In this document: positions 22,095 to 34,345 of the stretch, piece after piece
How positions within the stretch are numbered: the first letter of the stretch is position 1
Layout: the number at the start of each line of letters is the position of its first letter
NCBI GenBank assembly: GCA_030272155.1
Contig: CP126192.1
Location: 6,854,501-6,918,500, forward strand
DNA length: 64,000 bases
Direction: 5' to 3'
Source: Tetradesmus obliquus
Lineage: Eukaryota; Chlorophyta; Chlorophyceae; Sphaeropleales; Scenedesmaceae
The notes under the pieces: model-generated
The model's database searches: none
What the model was told of the DNA's origin: nothing
The model's input: the letters and a program-made list of their open reading frames with translations, nothing else
Position numbers and translations under genes: made by a program

Positions 22095-23627
22095 GAGGAG
22101 GGTGGAGAAGAGCAGCAGCAGCGAGATGGAGCAGCAGCTGCAGCCTTCCCACGCCTTGACTGGTGCTGCCTGTCCCTGCAGCAGCTGACCTCAGCGCTGC
22201 ACTTGGCACTGCCAAGGAGAGACGGTAGGTTCGGCTACATCCCCGGTACCAACCAGGAGCAGCAGTGGAATGCAGCCGAAGATGCTTGCCGGCTGCAGAT
22301 GGCAGGCCTGCTGTGGCAGCAGCTGGTGGTGCAGCAGGGCAGGGAGGCAGACCTGCGGCAGTACCTGTGTACGCTTGTGCCTGCAAAGCACCCCGCGGCA
22401 GCAGGCGGTGCAGTTGCATCAGGCGCTACTGCAGCACCTCGCGGCAATCACATCAACAGCAGGCTGCTGTTTTGCTTGCTGCCTGCTGGCTCAGCAGACG
22501 ATGGCTTCGGAATTCCCTGGCGTGCGCGAGAGATGTCTGCAGCAAGGGTGCTGTGGCTGCAGCAGCACCAGCTGGTGGCACCCAGAAAGCTGCAAAACAT
22601 GGCAAAGTTCGCCCTCAAATGTGCTATGGAGGTGGCTGTGGAAGCAGGGGACTTTGCGCGTGCGCTGCAGCTGCACAACGATATGCAGAGTCTGCACGGG
22701 GTGCTGCCGCATGGTGGGTCGGATAGGGCGGCGCGCTTGGTCAAACACAGCATCGGCGGGCGCCTGCGCAGGGCGTGTGCTGCTGGCGATGCTGCTGCTG
22801 TGGCGCAGCTGGAGCGGCTGGCGGGCTTTGCGCGTGGCTTTGTGGTAGACATACCGGTGAGTCAGCATGTGCAAGTTAGCGTGCTTACATTTCACGTGGG
22901 GCTAGCTGGAGCTTGCTCCCTCCAATGGCTGCAGCGGCAGCAGCAGCAGCTAACACTCCTGCAAGTGGCACGCCAAGCTCCATGGTGTGGCAGCTGACTT
23001 GGTATTTGATATTTGATGTTTTATTTGCAGCTGCAGACACCTGGAGGTCACAACTGTTCGCATCGCTTTTCTGTGCTTGGTGCTTGAGCTTGTTGCGCGT
23101 TGCAGCAGCAGCATCCATCAAACAATGCCTCTGCTTCCTTTGCTTGTACTTGCTGTGCCGTGTGCATTGCGTATCCTGATTATGTGCCGCCCTGATCGCC
23201 ACTGCTATCACTGCCGCCTGCGCCTGCAGCACGTACTGCAGCACCCGACGCTGCTGCAATCCCTGGTGGGCAAATTTTATGGTCGCGCAGTGACCATGGG
23301 CAGCCTTGCAGAGGAGCTGGGCCTGCCCTGGCAGCTGCTGCAGCGCCTGCTACAGCGGCGAGTGAATGCTGTGTTGGCAGGCAGGGATGGCCCGAGCACT
23401 CCCGAGATGCAGCAGAAGCGCCGTGATGAGCTACTGGAGGCTGTGCAGCACACGCTGACGCTGGCGCAGGACCAGGCAGCGACAGCGCAGCAGCTGCGTT
23501 CGGCTGCTGCCTCTGCGCTTGCCTCGATCATGCAGGACATGCAGGATGCCATTAACATTCGACTGCCACAGCTGCCGGGGGCCGCGGGTGCGGCTGGCAA
23601 TGCTGCTGCCGCCCATCCTGCAGCTGT

Positions 23628-23679
<52 letters not shown>

Positions 23680-24834
23680 GATCCCATGCAGCAGCTGGCG
23701 AACCAGCTGAACGCCGGCCTGCAGCTGCAGAACCAGGCGGGTGCGCAGGCGAATGCAGCAATGCTGCAGATGCTGCAGCAGGCAGGCGCTCCTGTGGTAG
23801 GAATCGCACCGATTGGAGCTCAGCCCATTGCAAACGTACTCAATGCACAGCCGCAGGTGCAACAGCAGCCAGAAGCTCTGCCAAAAGAGGACTACTCGCC
23901 TGCAGTGGTACTGCAGCAGCTGCAGGCGCGGCAGCGTGCTGGCGAGTGCAGCATCCCAGTGCCTCAGCAGGCGCAGCTGGGGCCGCTGCCGCTGTGGCAG
24001 CAGTGCCTGCTGGAGCTGGTGGCCACCGACTTAGTGGTGGGGCTTGATGACCATGATGTTTATTGGCATAGGGTGAATGATTACCTGACGTCAGGCATGC
24101 TGGTGGCAGACTCGGCAGCAGCAGCTGCAGGCGCTGGCTGCATCACGCCGCTGCAGCGTCTGCTCGGCGATAGTGAATTCATTACCAAGCCGCAGGTGAC
24201 GCCGCGGCCGCTGCGGCTGCCGTTTGGCTGGCTAGCGGCGCAGGCGGCAGTGGAGCTGCGTCGGCCGCAGCTGCTGGCATGGGCGCTGCAGCCGGAGCAG
24301 CGGCAACGGCTGTGGGGATCTGCACACAACGCTGTCAAGGCAGCACTTGTGGACCACCTGAGGAAAGACTGCACGCCAATCGGCAGTAAGATCAGCAGGC
24401 AGCCTGAGCAGCAGCGTGCAGACCTGCTGCAGCTGCAGCAGCACCAGCGGCAGCTGCTGCCTGGGCAGCCTGCCTTTGCTGAGCTAGCTGTTGAGACTGC
24501 GCTGCTGCTGCTGAGAGTCATGCCAAATGATGAGGGTCTGCTGAGTGACTGGCTGCAGGACGGGCTGCAATTTGGCTGCAATGCAGCCAATGCTCGAGTC
24601 AGGTTCAATAGGGGACCTTCAGGGAGTTTCAGTGCAGCAGACTTGGCTAGGGCCAGGGCAGTGCTGGCAGCAGTGGTGGCAGCAGAGCAGCTGCCGGCCG
24701 GTGCACAGCTGATGCGCCGCAAGTGTTTGCTGCAGGTGCAGCGCATCGGAGACCTTGACCTGCTGGCTCTGGTGGTGCTGTGGGGCCACCGTTTAGCGCG
24801 AAGTGTCGTGCAGCCTGTTGGTGCGCCTCAGTAA
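19720..24834 (+). CDS. P1: F-box-like / ankyrin-like polyGln protein
   Basis: First of four tandem paralogues. Exons: 19720-19874, 20046-20461, 20878-21282, 21835-22856 and 23230-24834; all GT-AG, phase-compatible, about 1,200 residues, TAA stop. Exon A has an F-box-like motif (LNELDVHIWRAVALLLPDP...CCKRASQVV). Exon B starts SRAPDRPWQYAALTWQLHRH. Exons C and D carry divergent ankyrin-like helix pairs (SRNLGLMQQLL, ACSYAALASGD, LLLCYAARHSNAECLQEVL, QHLHMAAAR, RPAYKAACSSGCMPVLAVLL, RRACAAGDAAAVAQLERLAGF). Exon E has TMGSLAEELGLPW, a polyGln tract and further ankyrin-like helices. By analogy it may be an SCF substrate receptor; this is inference. The start at 19720 aligns with those of P2 and P3; an in-frame ATG nine bases upstream is an alternative. 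Intron 3 carries retroposon copy 2. Confidence 0.8.
20785..20852. repeat. (CCTG)n microsatellite in intron 2 of P1
   Basis: About 15 CCTG units just before the acceptor of exon C. The same intron position carries a short version in P2 (26147-26175) and a ~200-bp version in P3 (35131-35330). Confidence 0.9.
21356..21440 (-). mobile_element. Short retroposon-like element, copy 2
   Basis: A (CATTA)n tract (21356-21378) plus a core (21379-21440) with the same two AACGAG-loop hairpins as copy 1; one base of the outer stem differs (CTACACTC). It lies in intron 3 of P1. ATGCAT occurs on both sides (21353-21358 and 21442-21447), a possible target duplication. Confidence 0.65.
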
Positions 24835-25059
24835 GGTGGCTGAGCAGGTGTGCTTGTGTCATAGTGATCTGGGTGGCAAGCAGTGGCGAGGGAAATGAGA
24901 TCACCACGATTCGGTTACTGTTACAATTCTGCTGTCCGCTGTCCTTGTCAGTGACACGTTGTCACTCTGCCTAAATTACGCTGAACTACGCTGAACTCCA
25001 CTGACCAACGAACGTGTGGTTGTGCAAGACAATGCGCTGGTTGACTGCACAAGAAGAGG

Positions 25060-28000
25060 ATGGCGCTCAATGAGTTGGATACGCCCACTTGGCGGGTTCT
25101 TGCCCTGCTGCTGCCGGATCCAACATATTTCGCCAGCTGCTGCAAACGCGCAAGTCAGATTGTTGGTGATGAGGGGTTCTGCTTAGAGTGGTTCGCTGCA
25201 CACCATAGGTGCGCTTCACAACTGGCAACTGCAGCAGCAGCATAACCGCTCGGAGCCACGCTTCTACTGCCTATGCTCCGCCAAGGCAGAAGACCGATGT
25301 AGTTATATCAAACTTAGCCAGTGTGTCCCGTTCATGGCTGTTTGCGTTGCTGCAGGAGCCGTGCCCCTGACAGGCCCTGGCAGTATGCTGCACTGACATG
25401 GCAGCTGCACAGGCACGCCAGCCCTGGGCAAATTGCTGCCTTCATCCTGCGCTTACATGAATGGAGGCAGCAACAACAAAACTCGGCTGCAGGTCCTCCT
25501 GGCAAGGCGGCAGCTGTGACAACAGCAAGCTGGAATAACAGACACCTGTCTGCACAAGCAGCTGCAGCGAGACGAGAAGCAGCAAGAGCCCGCACCATGC
25601 TGCAGCCGCTGTACAGCGACGCTGAAGGCCAATTTTCTCTGCCCATGGCTTGCAAACTGCTGCCATCTACAGTGCGGCGGGCACAGCAGCTGCTGACGAA
25701 GGGCCGTGCACTGGATGCGCTGTACTGCCTGTGCCCAGGGCCTACATCTCTTCTGTTTGCGTATGCTGGTGAGTCGAGGCGAACAATACAGGGTCTTCAG
25801 TCCCCAGGTTGCTTCTCTTTTGTCAGCTTGAAATTCACTCAGCCCTGCTGGAAACACTTAGCTTAGCAAAAATTGCTGAGCAGTTGTTGCAGGTGGTGGC
25901 TTGACTGGCACCAATATGCTTGCAGGAATCTGCTGGTCTTGCAGGATTGCCACTTCTGTCAGCGGCTCACAGTACACTGCGTGCTGTGGTACAGCGCAAG
26001 TGATTTCTGATTCTATGAGCAGCTTGCAGATGGCCATGCTGTATGCCCAACCTTGCGCTGTGTGAGCATCGTCCCCGTCTGCTGCGCCTCCATTGTGATG
26101 TGCTGCATACATCTGGCCTTTGCATAGCCCCTGAATATGCTTCTGGTGCCTGCCCGCCTGCTTGCCTGCCTGCCTCCTCATGTTGCAGCCAAGTCCCGCA
26201 ACCTGGGCCTCACTCAGCAGCTGCTGACGCACAAGGCCGCCCTGCGCGGCTGCGTCGTGTTCCCTTCGCACTGGTATACCCGCTGTGTCAACGGCATCTA
26301 CTTGCGCACCGACCTCGCCTGCAGCTATGCAGCACTCGCCAGCGGTGACAAGCAGATGCTGCGGCAGGTGCTGCTGTGCGCGGGCGGCCTTGGCAAAACA
26401 TGGCGCAGCCGGCTGCTGCTGTGTTATGCGTCGCGCCACAGCAATGCAGAGTGCTTGCAGGAAGTGCTGGCAGTGCGCCAGGCACATGAAACGTACTCAA
26501 AGAGACAAGCGCTGGTGACACCGCAGCACCTGCACATGGCAGCAGCCAGGACAGACCCCTGGGCAGCAGGTGGGCAGTGCGGCTTGTTTGACAGCTGACA
26601 TGCTTGTGTGCCAGTTCACACTCATTGTTGCTTGCTGTCGTGCTGGTGCTGCACTGACAGTCAGTGTATTGGCACCACCAGCGGCTTACTGTGCTGGCCA
26701 TGTGCATCAGTGAATTTTGGCGGGTGCAGCAGCAGCAGCAGCGATGCAGCTGAGAGCTGGCTTGGGAACACATGATTGCCATCATCAACAAACCCGCACT
26801 GCTGCTCCCACTGCAGGTGCTGTGTCGCAGCTGCTGCAGGCGCTGACCCCCAAGCAGCGCAAGCCAGCCAACATGCGGCCAGCCTACAAGGCCGCCTGCA
26901 GCAGCGGCTGCATGCCGGTGCTGCAGCAGCTGTTGGGCGTGGCTGCAGTAGCGCCGCGTCAGCAGCTGCCGGTGCTGCTGGAGGGTGCTGCTGAGGCAGG
27001 CAGTTTGCAGGTCTTGCGCCAGCTGCTGCAGGCGGATGACAGCACCCAGCAGCAGCAGCAGCAGCAGCAGGAGGGCGAAGAGCAACAGCAGCAGCACGCA
27101 GCAGCAGCCGCAGCCATGCCATGCTTTGACTGGTCCTGCCTGTCTCTGCAGCAGCTCACCTCAGTGCTGCACTTGGCTCTGCCCAGAAGGTATGGGGATG
27201 CAGGCTTTCACCCCGGCACCAGCCAGCAGCAGCAATGGGATGCAACCGAGGATGCGTGCTGGCTGCAGATGGCAGAGCTGCTGTGGCAGCAGCTGGTGGT
27301 GCAGCAGGGCAGGGAGGCAGACCTGCGGCAGTACCTGCGTGCACCCGCTGCTAGATCAGGCGCTGCGGCTCCAGCAGTAGCTGCTGCAGTTGCATCAGGC
27401 GCCTACGTCCCTCCAGCCACTGCCATCAACAGCAGGCTGCTGTTTTGCTATGGTGCAAGCAGCTACACAGCAGCAGACCCTTACGCTGCTGCTTACAGCA
27501 GCGACACCTTCGATTGGCGGCAGATGTCAGCAGCAAGGGTGATGTGGCTGCAGCAGCACCAGCTGATTCCCTGTGAACAGCAGCAGCTGGCAACCTGCGC
27601 TAGCTTCGTGCTCCAGGGAGCGTTGGAGGTGGCAATTGAGGCAGGGGACTTTGAACATGCCCTGCAGCTGTACAACATGGTGAACAAATTAGACTTGTGG
27701 CCGCAGGATATGAGTGCGGCGACGGAGGCACGCGTGGTTGGGAACAGCATTGGCGGGCGCCTGCGCAGGGCGTGTGCTGCCGGCGATGCTGCTGCTGTCG
27801 CGCAGCTGGAGCGCCTGGCGGGCTTTGCTAATGGCACAATCATAAACATGTCGGTGAGTCTGCACCCGCAAGTTGGCGTGATGTTGCTATGCCGACTGTT
27901 GGGCTGGCTTGAGCAAATTCCCTTCAAAAGCAGCAGCAGTGACATCGGCAGCGGCGAACACTCTAGCAAGTGACTTGCCAGGTGTGAGCCCTGTGAAGCA

Positions 28001-29857
28001 GCTGGCTTGGATACTTCCAGCAGCGTGTCTGCTATGTAGGGTCGCAGGTGGTTGGAAGCCATGGCAGGACGTAATCACGCTACTGCCCGCACATGCGAAT
28101 GAGCCCATCATTAGGTGCACTGTGCAGCAGCCACGTCCCAACAACAAGCAGCAAGTGCCCCAGTGCACCTTAGTCAGCCTTCTGTTCTCCCATCTTGAAC
28201 CTGCCGCTGTAGCGGCCACCTCTGCCCCTGCTGCCATTTCTGAATGCAGCAAGCGCTGCAGCACCCGCAGCTGCTGTGCAACCTGCTATGCGGCTTCTGC
28301 GGTCGCGCAGTGACCATGGGCAGCCTTGCAGAGGAGCTGGGCCTGCCCTGGCCGCTGCTGCAGCGCCTGCTCATACAGCGCATGGATTGCTTGCTAACAG
28401 GTCGCTTGGGCATGCCATGGATGCAGCACATGCAGCGTGATGAGCTGCTGGAGGAATTGCAGCACACGCTGACGCTGGCGCAGGACCAGGCGGCAACGGC
28501 GCAGCAGCTGCGCTTTGCCGCCCGCACTGCGCTGGTCGCAGAAATGCAGAGTAGGCAGCAGGATGGCGGCGTGGGCGCGGCTGGCAATGCTGCTGCCGGC
28601 TTCCTCTTTCCTGCAGTCGTGCAGCAGCAGCAACAGCAGCAGCTGCAGCAGCAGCTACAGCAGCAGCAGCAGGAGCAGCAGCAGCAGCAGCAGGAGCAGC
28701 AGCAGGAGCAGCAGCAGCAGCCGCTTGATCCTATGCAGCAGCTGGCGAACCAGCTGAACGCCGGCCTGCAGCTGCAGAACCAGGTGCAGGACCAAGCAAA
28801 TGAAGCGCTGCAGCAGCTGCAGCAGATCGTGCAGGAGCTGCAGCAGGCAGGTGCCCCTGAAGACGAGATTGCACAGATTGAGGCACAGGGGCTGTTAAAC
28901 ATTCAATTTGAGCAGCCGCAAGAGCAGCAGCAGCCAGAGGTTTTGCCTCAGGAGGACGACTCAAATGCTGCGGTGTTGCGGCAGCTGCAAGCACGGCTAG
29001 AAGCTGCCGAGCGCAGCATCGCGGTGCCGCAGCAGGCGCAACTGGGGCCGCTGCCACTCTGGCAGCAGTGCCTGCTGGAGGTGGCATCAAATATGCCAAG
29101 GGTGCCTATCAGCATTGCGCCGAATGGGCTGTATGCATACCTGACATCAGGCATGCTGGTCGCTGACCCGCCAGCAGCAGCAGGGGATGATGCAGGCGAC
29201 ATCACGCCGCTGCAGCAGCTGCTTGGTGACGCCGCACTTGTCACCGGGCCGCCGGTTACGCCGCAGCCGCCGCGGCTGCCGTGGGGCCGGCTGGTGGCGC
29301 AGGCGGCAGTGGAGCTGCGCCGGCCGCAGCTGCTGGCCTGGGCGCTGCAGCCGGAGCAGCGGCAGCGGCTGTGGGGCAGTGCAGACAACGCTGCCAAGGC
29401 AGCACTGGTGCACCTAGGGCAGCAGCACTGCACCCCCATAAGCAATGACGTCAGCAGGCAGCCTGAGCAGCAGCGCGCAGACTTGCTGCAGCTGCAGACG
29501 CACCAGCAGCAGCTGCTGCCTGGTTGTCCTGCCTTAGCCCAGCTGGCTGCTGAGACTGCGCTGCTGCTGCTCAACGTCACGCCAAACGATGAGGGTTTGC
29601 TAAGTGATTGGCTGCAGCACGGGCTGCGCCCCGGCAGCAGTGCAGCAGACTTGGCCAGGGCCAAGGCAGTGCTGGCAGCAGTAGTAGCAACAAAGCAGCT
29701 GCCAGCGGGTGCGCAGCTGATGCGGCGCTTCTGTTTGCTGCAGGTGCAGCGGCTTGGGGACGCTGACTTGCTGGCGCTGGTGGTGCTGTGGGGCCACCGC
29801 TTGCCCCCTCAGCCAATGCGGGGCGATCATGTGCAGTCCGATGATGATGCAGAGTGA
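25060..29857 (+). CDS. P2: F-box-like / ankyrin-like polyGln protein
   Basis: Second tandem paralogue, starting 225 bp after P1 ends. Exons: 25060-25208, 25356-25768, 26189-26569, 26817-27853 and 28250-29857; they sum to 3,588 nt (1,195 residues) with GT-AG sites and the same phases as P1. Exon A reads MALNELDTPTWRVLALLLPDP, the F-box-like motif. Exons C and D hold the ankyrin-like helices (SRNLGLTQQLL, LLLCYASRHSNAECLQEVL, RPAYKAACSSGCMPVL, RRACAAGDAAAVAQLERLAGF). Exon E has TMGSLAEELGLPWPLLQRLL, a longer broken polyGln/Glu tract, and the conserved QAQLGPLPLWQQCLLE and AAVELRRPQLLAWALQPEQ blocks. No internal stop or frameshift was found, which argues against a uniformly error-ridden assembly. 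Partner and substrate are unknown. Confidence 0.8.
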
Positions 29858-30015
29858 CGTTTCTCTGCCACCAGGGAGCATTTGCTGTCATGCTTGTTGG
29901 CTGCATTGCACACATGTTATATGTGGAGAAAGCTGTTCTACTGTGATCGGCATTTTGACAGGTTCGCCTTTGGCACAGGCGTCATGCATGTGGCAATGTT
30001 TGTGTTACTACTATG

Positions 30016-30255
30016 CACCCCGGCAGCAGTGCAGCAGACTTGGCCAGGGCTAAAGCTGTGGCGACAGCAGTTCTGGCAGTTGAGCAGCTGCCGGCATGTG
30101 CGCAGTGATGAAGCGGGGGTGCCTGCGGCAGGTGCATCGCATTGGGGATGACAACCTACTGGCTGTCTCTGTTGGTGTTGTGGGGCCACCGCTTGGTTCC
30201 GAATGACCGCACCGCTTAATGGCGTGGCTGAGTAAGGTGGCTGTGCAGGTGTAAC
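30016..30255 (+). pseudogene. Orphan exon-E tail of a further P-family copy
   Basis: The segment matches the last ~200 bp of exon E of P1/P2 (CGGCAGCAGTGCAGCAGACT, the GAGCAGCTGCCGGC block, TGTGGGGCCACCGC), but with shifted frames. It continues into the P1 3' flank (GTAAGGTGGCTG.GCAGGTGT). No upstream exons remain. It marks a lost gene between P2 and P3. Confidence 0.75.
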
Positions 30256-30801
30256 CCATATGCTTGGGATTTGGTAGCAAGAACTGCGTTGGGCGGCACA
30301 CAGTTAACTGCAATGTAGGCAGTAACATGTGTGACGTCTGAACGGGCGGTTTCCTCTCGCAAATGTGCATAGTGCATGGCAGCCATGCCTCTGCAGACAC
30401 GTTGTTCTGCAGAGAGCCATGAAATGCGGCTGATTTCAGGGAGCAGGTGTTTCCCTCCATGTGGCACGCTGCTGCAGGGCGTCTGAAAAGTCTGGACAGC
30501 AGCGGCAGCAGCAGGGCAGTTGCAACAATGTCGCCTTGAAGTTTTCTGTGCACCGCATAGGCTTGAAAATGTTACGAATCAAACATCAGCCAGCAAATTT
30601 GATAGCAGCACCCTATTGGCCTTATATTGACATAGGCTTGATGACTGCGATGATCTGCAGACAGCACTTGAACCTCCAGCTGCCAGCAGAGTACCTTGTC
30701 GCTCTGACTGAACGATATAGCGCAGCTCAGCGCCCAGCTGACGCTGACCACAGCACTAATGTGCATTACGACTATACGCTGACTGACTGCACAATACGAG
30801 G
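30256..30801. other. Intergenic region before P3
   Basis: No exon was recognised. It should contain the P3 promoter, but no element can be named from the sequence. Confidence 0.35.
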
Positions 30802-31156
30802 ATGGAGCTCAACGAGATGTACACGCACACTTGGCGCGCTCTTGCCCTGCTGCTGCCGGATCCCAGATCCTTCGCCAGCTGCTGCAAGCGGGCTAGTCAA
30901 GTCGTTACAGACGACGCGTTCTTCATAGAGTGGTTCGCCGCTCACCTTGGGTGCGCTTGGCAGTTGGCATTGCAAGCAGCAGCTTAACCGCTCTTTGCTC
31001 GCAACGCTTCTGTTGTCTATGCTCCGCTTAGGCAAAAGGTCGATATTCATGCACTCAGCACTCCTCCTTCAAATGTGTTACTGTGGCTGCTTTGCTGCAG
31101 GAGCCGTGCCCCTGACAGGCCCTGGCAGTACGCTGTTGTGACATGGCAGCGGCACA

Positions 31157-31695
31157 ACTACTGCGCCACTCAGTGACTGGTACCCCGTGCCAGGCCGGAC
31201 ACATGCAGTTACCAGCTTTTGCCCTGATAAGGAGGCTCAACTACAGACACCAACTGACCGATTCAACTTGCTAGTGTGTATGAGGGCTATACAGTACAAC
31301 ACCAGTCACGCATGTGCCAACCCTGTCAATAATACCAGTGGCATAAGTATGTGCCACTTGTTTTGTTGGCCAACATAACAACACAGGCATTGACCTGATG
31401 CACAATGGGAACTTTGCTATGCTGAGAGTGCGCATATGTACACTCAGAGACTCTGATTAGACATGCCCCACATTCTGTACAGCTACACATCACTGAAACC
31501 AGCCTGACTTGGAGGATTCACCTGCCGCCTGCCCTGCTGCTGCTGTGCCGCTGCACAGCTGCCTGACCATGACCCAGCAAGGTGATGTATAAGCGTAGCA
31601 TGTCAGGGCTCTAATCCTTTAACATATCGACCGCGACATCTTGCAGTAATAGATTGCATGCCTGTGCTGCCTTGCGTTTGCTGGCCGTGCGCACG

Positions 31696-31730
<35 letters not shown>

Positions 31731-32194
31731 ATTGCCAGCAGCTGCTTTTGGTGGTTTGCGCCTTGGTGCCTCCTGTTGCTGCTGCTGCGTTGATGGTCCA
31801 GCCAGCTGCTGCATTTCTGTCGCCTCCCCTGCCGCCCCATCACCTTGCCTGCGCTGCCTGGGCCGGCTCGGTCGCTGCTGCTTTGGCTGCTGCTGCTGCT
31901 GCTGCTGCTGAGGCCCTGTTGGCAGCAGACGGCCACCAACTGGCACAAAGGGGTCAGTGCCCCAGTTGGCCTTGTGACGATTGACGCGGGGTTGCCTCAT
32001 GCCGCCGCCAGCTTTGCGTTGAGGGCCGCGGTCACAGTTGCCAAGGCCCCTGTACTTGCTGCGCCTCCTGCCAGCCTCCGGCAACCTGACAAGCTTTGGC
32101 TGCTTCTTCTGCTGCTGCTGCTGCGAGCTGCGGCTTTTCTTCTGCAATGCACCTGCTGCTGCATCTCCCTCCTGATCAGCAGCGCGCTTGCGCT

Positions 32195-32234
<40 letters not shown>

Positions 32235-34345
32235 ACTCTTCCTGTTGTACAGGGGCTTCTCGTTGCGGTCACTGTCCTGCCTGCGGCCGCGGCCTGCTGG
32301 GTTGGCCCTAAGCCTTTTGAAGCCTGGGATGTGCTTGCCGAGCTTGTTGACCAGCATGCGCAGCTCAGGGAGATGCTGCGCCAGCACGTCATCAGGTAGC
32401 TGGCCAGCTACCCTGACCAGGCTGCTGCCCAAGCTGCTGAGCTTCTTCTGAGAATCTGACAGCTGCTGGCTTGGCGAGGGCCGGTTGCGACTTGCAAGTG
32501 CTGCTGCTGCCAGCTGTCGCACAAGTTGGGCTGGGTCGCATGCCGCTGTGGGCTCCGGCACACCTGCAGGCAGCTTTGGTGCAGGTATGACGCGCTTGAC
32601 TTCAATTGCGGCATCTGCGTCTGCTGGTGCCCTCGCTGAGCTGCTCCACTGGAAGAACTCGCCATGCTCCGTGTCGCCAAACACCTGCTCGCTGGCCATC
32701 AGGTGCGCACACAGCCCGTTATGCTGGTAGGCCAGGCATGGGCAGAAGCCAGTGAAGATGTTGATACGCAGTGGCTCACTGTAGCCAATGCCTGGGCCCC
32801 ACACGTTCCTGCGGCAGGCAGCAAACTACCAGATCCAAACACATGGTCAAGCAACAGTTGGGGTGCGGCAATCGCTCATGGCAAAGATATGAAAGCAAGA
32901 CACAGTGAAAGTGTTTTGGTGAGTCAAAACTATTAGGGCATGTAAATTGTGCACAAGTAAATGCAGTTGCATGCCACTGCATGGTGCTGCACATAGCAAA
33001 GCTAGTGCGCTCACTTGTAAATGGCAGCACCAGTCACTGCATCTTGCAGCGTGATTACCTGCTTGTCAGCAATGGCCTGCGCTGTCGCAAGCCGCATGGC
33101 GTGCGTGAAGGGCTTGATCTGCGCTGCTGCCTCCAGGTGCTTGCAAACACCTGTGTGCGGGCATGGACAGCCCCACTCCCCTGGGCAGCTGATGTAGCGC
33201 ACACCCAGGTGGCCGTGCTTGACACTGTCGCAGCTGCAGGTGTGTGTGCTGTTGTTCAGGAGGCACACGCGCGGGCCGTGAAGCAGCGTGTCTACCTCGT
33301 GTGCATGGCGGGTGAGGGCAGCTTGTGAGCCTGTGGCACATGCGGCAGAGGTGAAAGGTGAATGCAGAACGTCAGTGAGCTTGTTGAGACTTTCCTGTCA
33401 TGCAGGTGGTGCATGCTGCCGTGTGTGTATGTTGGGCCTGGCAGCAATTGAGTCACTGTAAGTTTATGGCAGTATTGTCAACCCTGGAGACTCTCGTCAG
33501 CATGGCAGCAAGCCTGACGCTGGCACACGTGTGCTGAACACACTCGAGACAATACACCAGCACCCTCCTGGATCTGAGTACTCACATGAACGCTCCAGCT
33601 GGGCCAGCTTGGCTAGGCGAGACTCCATGCTGGGCACCATGACGTCCTCCACCAAAATGTCCATCAGCAGCGTCACCTGCGGCATGCGCTTGCGCTGCAG
33701 GAGAGTGATCTTGAGCAGGCCGAACCACCGCTCCAGGTGGTTGTTGGTGTCGATGCCCATGTCCCAGCACGCCTGCCGCCCGAAAGAAGCCCAGTTCTCT
33801 GCACACTCCTGCCAGTTGGCCTCGTAGTGCTGCAGCACCACGGTGTAGCCCTTTTCCTGGCACCTGTCCATGCAGCGGGTAACGACAAGCAGAGTTCGTT
33901 GCTGCAGATGCTTTCCAAGAGTGATGCAACAAACCATGTAATCAACAGCACACACCCACTGTTGAGATTGCTACACCTGCAGCACATGCATGCTGCAAGC
34001 AAAACGTGCCACTTTCTGCACCAGCTACCACTCACATGGCTTTGAAGCTCGCCTGCTCGATGTCGAACCATGCCTTGTCCTTGGTCTGTGCCAGCGCCTT
34101 GAGCCGCCTCAGGATTTCCAAGTGCTCCTCCACGTCCTTCACCCCTGCCTCACCCTTCTTCAGGAACCTCTCCCAGTCCTGAAGCTTGTGGAACAGGCAC
34201 AGGAAGTGGATGAGGCCCAGGGCGCCCAGTGCGGAGATCTCCGCCTTGGACTTGTCGATCATGCAGTACTTGAGGCGCCTGTCAATGCGCTGCTGCACCA
34301 CCTGTTGCAGCAGCAGTGGCAGTAGGAGCGGCAGTGGCAGTGGCA
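31157..34345 (-). mobile_element. MULE/SWIM-type transposon fragment inserted in P3 exon B
   Basis: P3 exon B is collinear with P1 up to about 31156 and resumes at about 34346-34352, so the intervening ~3.2 kb is an insertion. It encodes transposase exons on the minus strand. Flanks share TGGCAGC.GCACA (31143-31155 and about 34346-34358). Alternatively AGCGGCA occurs beside a short inverted CTACTGC..CACT end. Either could be the target duplication, so the exact ends are unresolved. The transposase's 5' exons are missing at the right-hand end, so the copy is incomplete. Confidence 0.7.
31611..34301 (-). CDS. MULE-like transposase with SWIM zinc fingers (5'-truncated)
   Basis: Proposed exons on the minus strand: 34301-34036, about 33900-33586, 33330-33015 and 32808-31611. 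The first carries MIDKSKAEISALGAL and LCLFHKLQDWERFL, matching the second-Asp and C.FH region of Mutator-like transposases. The second has GIDTNNHLERWFGLLKITLL, like the (T/N)NN..E....LK motif with the last acidic residue. The third contains CSCDSVKHG and CPCPHTGVCKHLEAA, and the last CPCLAYQHNGLCAHLMAS, both of the SWIM C.C...C.H type. The tail is basic and Gln-rich with a nuclear-signal-like SSRKRKRAADQ, polySer and polyGln. The region with the first catalytic Asp is absent, so it should be inactive unless complemented. An acceptor-like CAACAG precedes the first exon. Confidence 0.7.
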
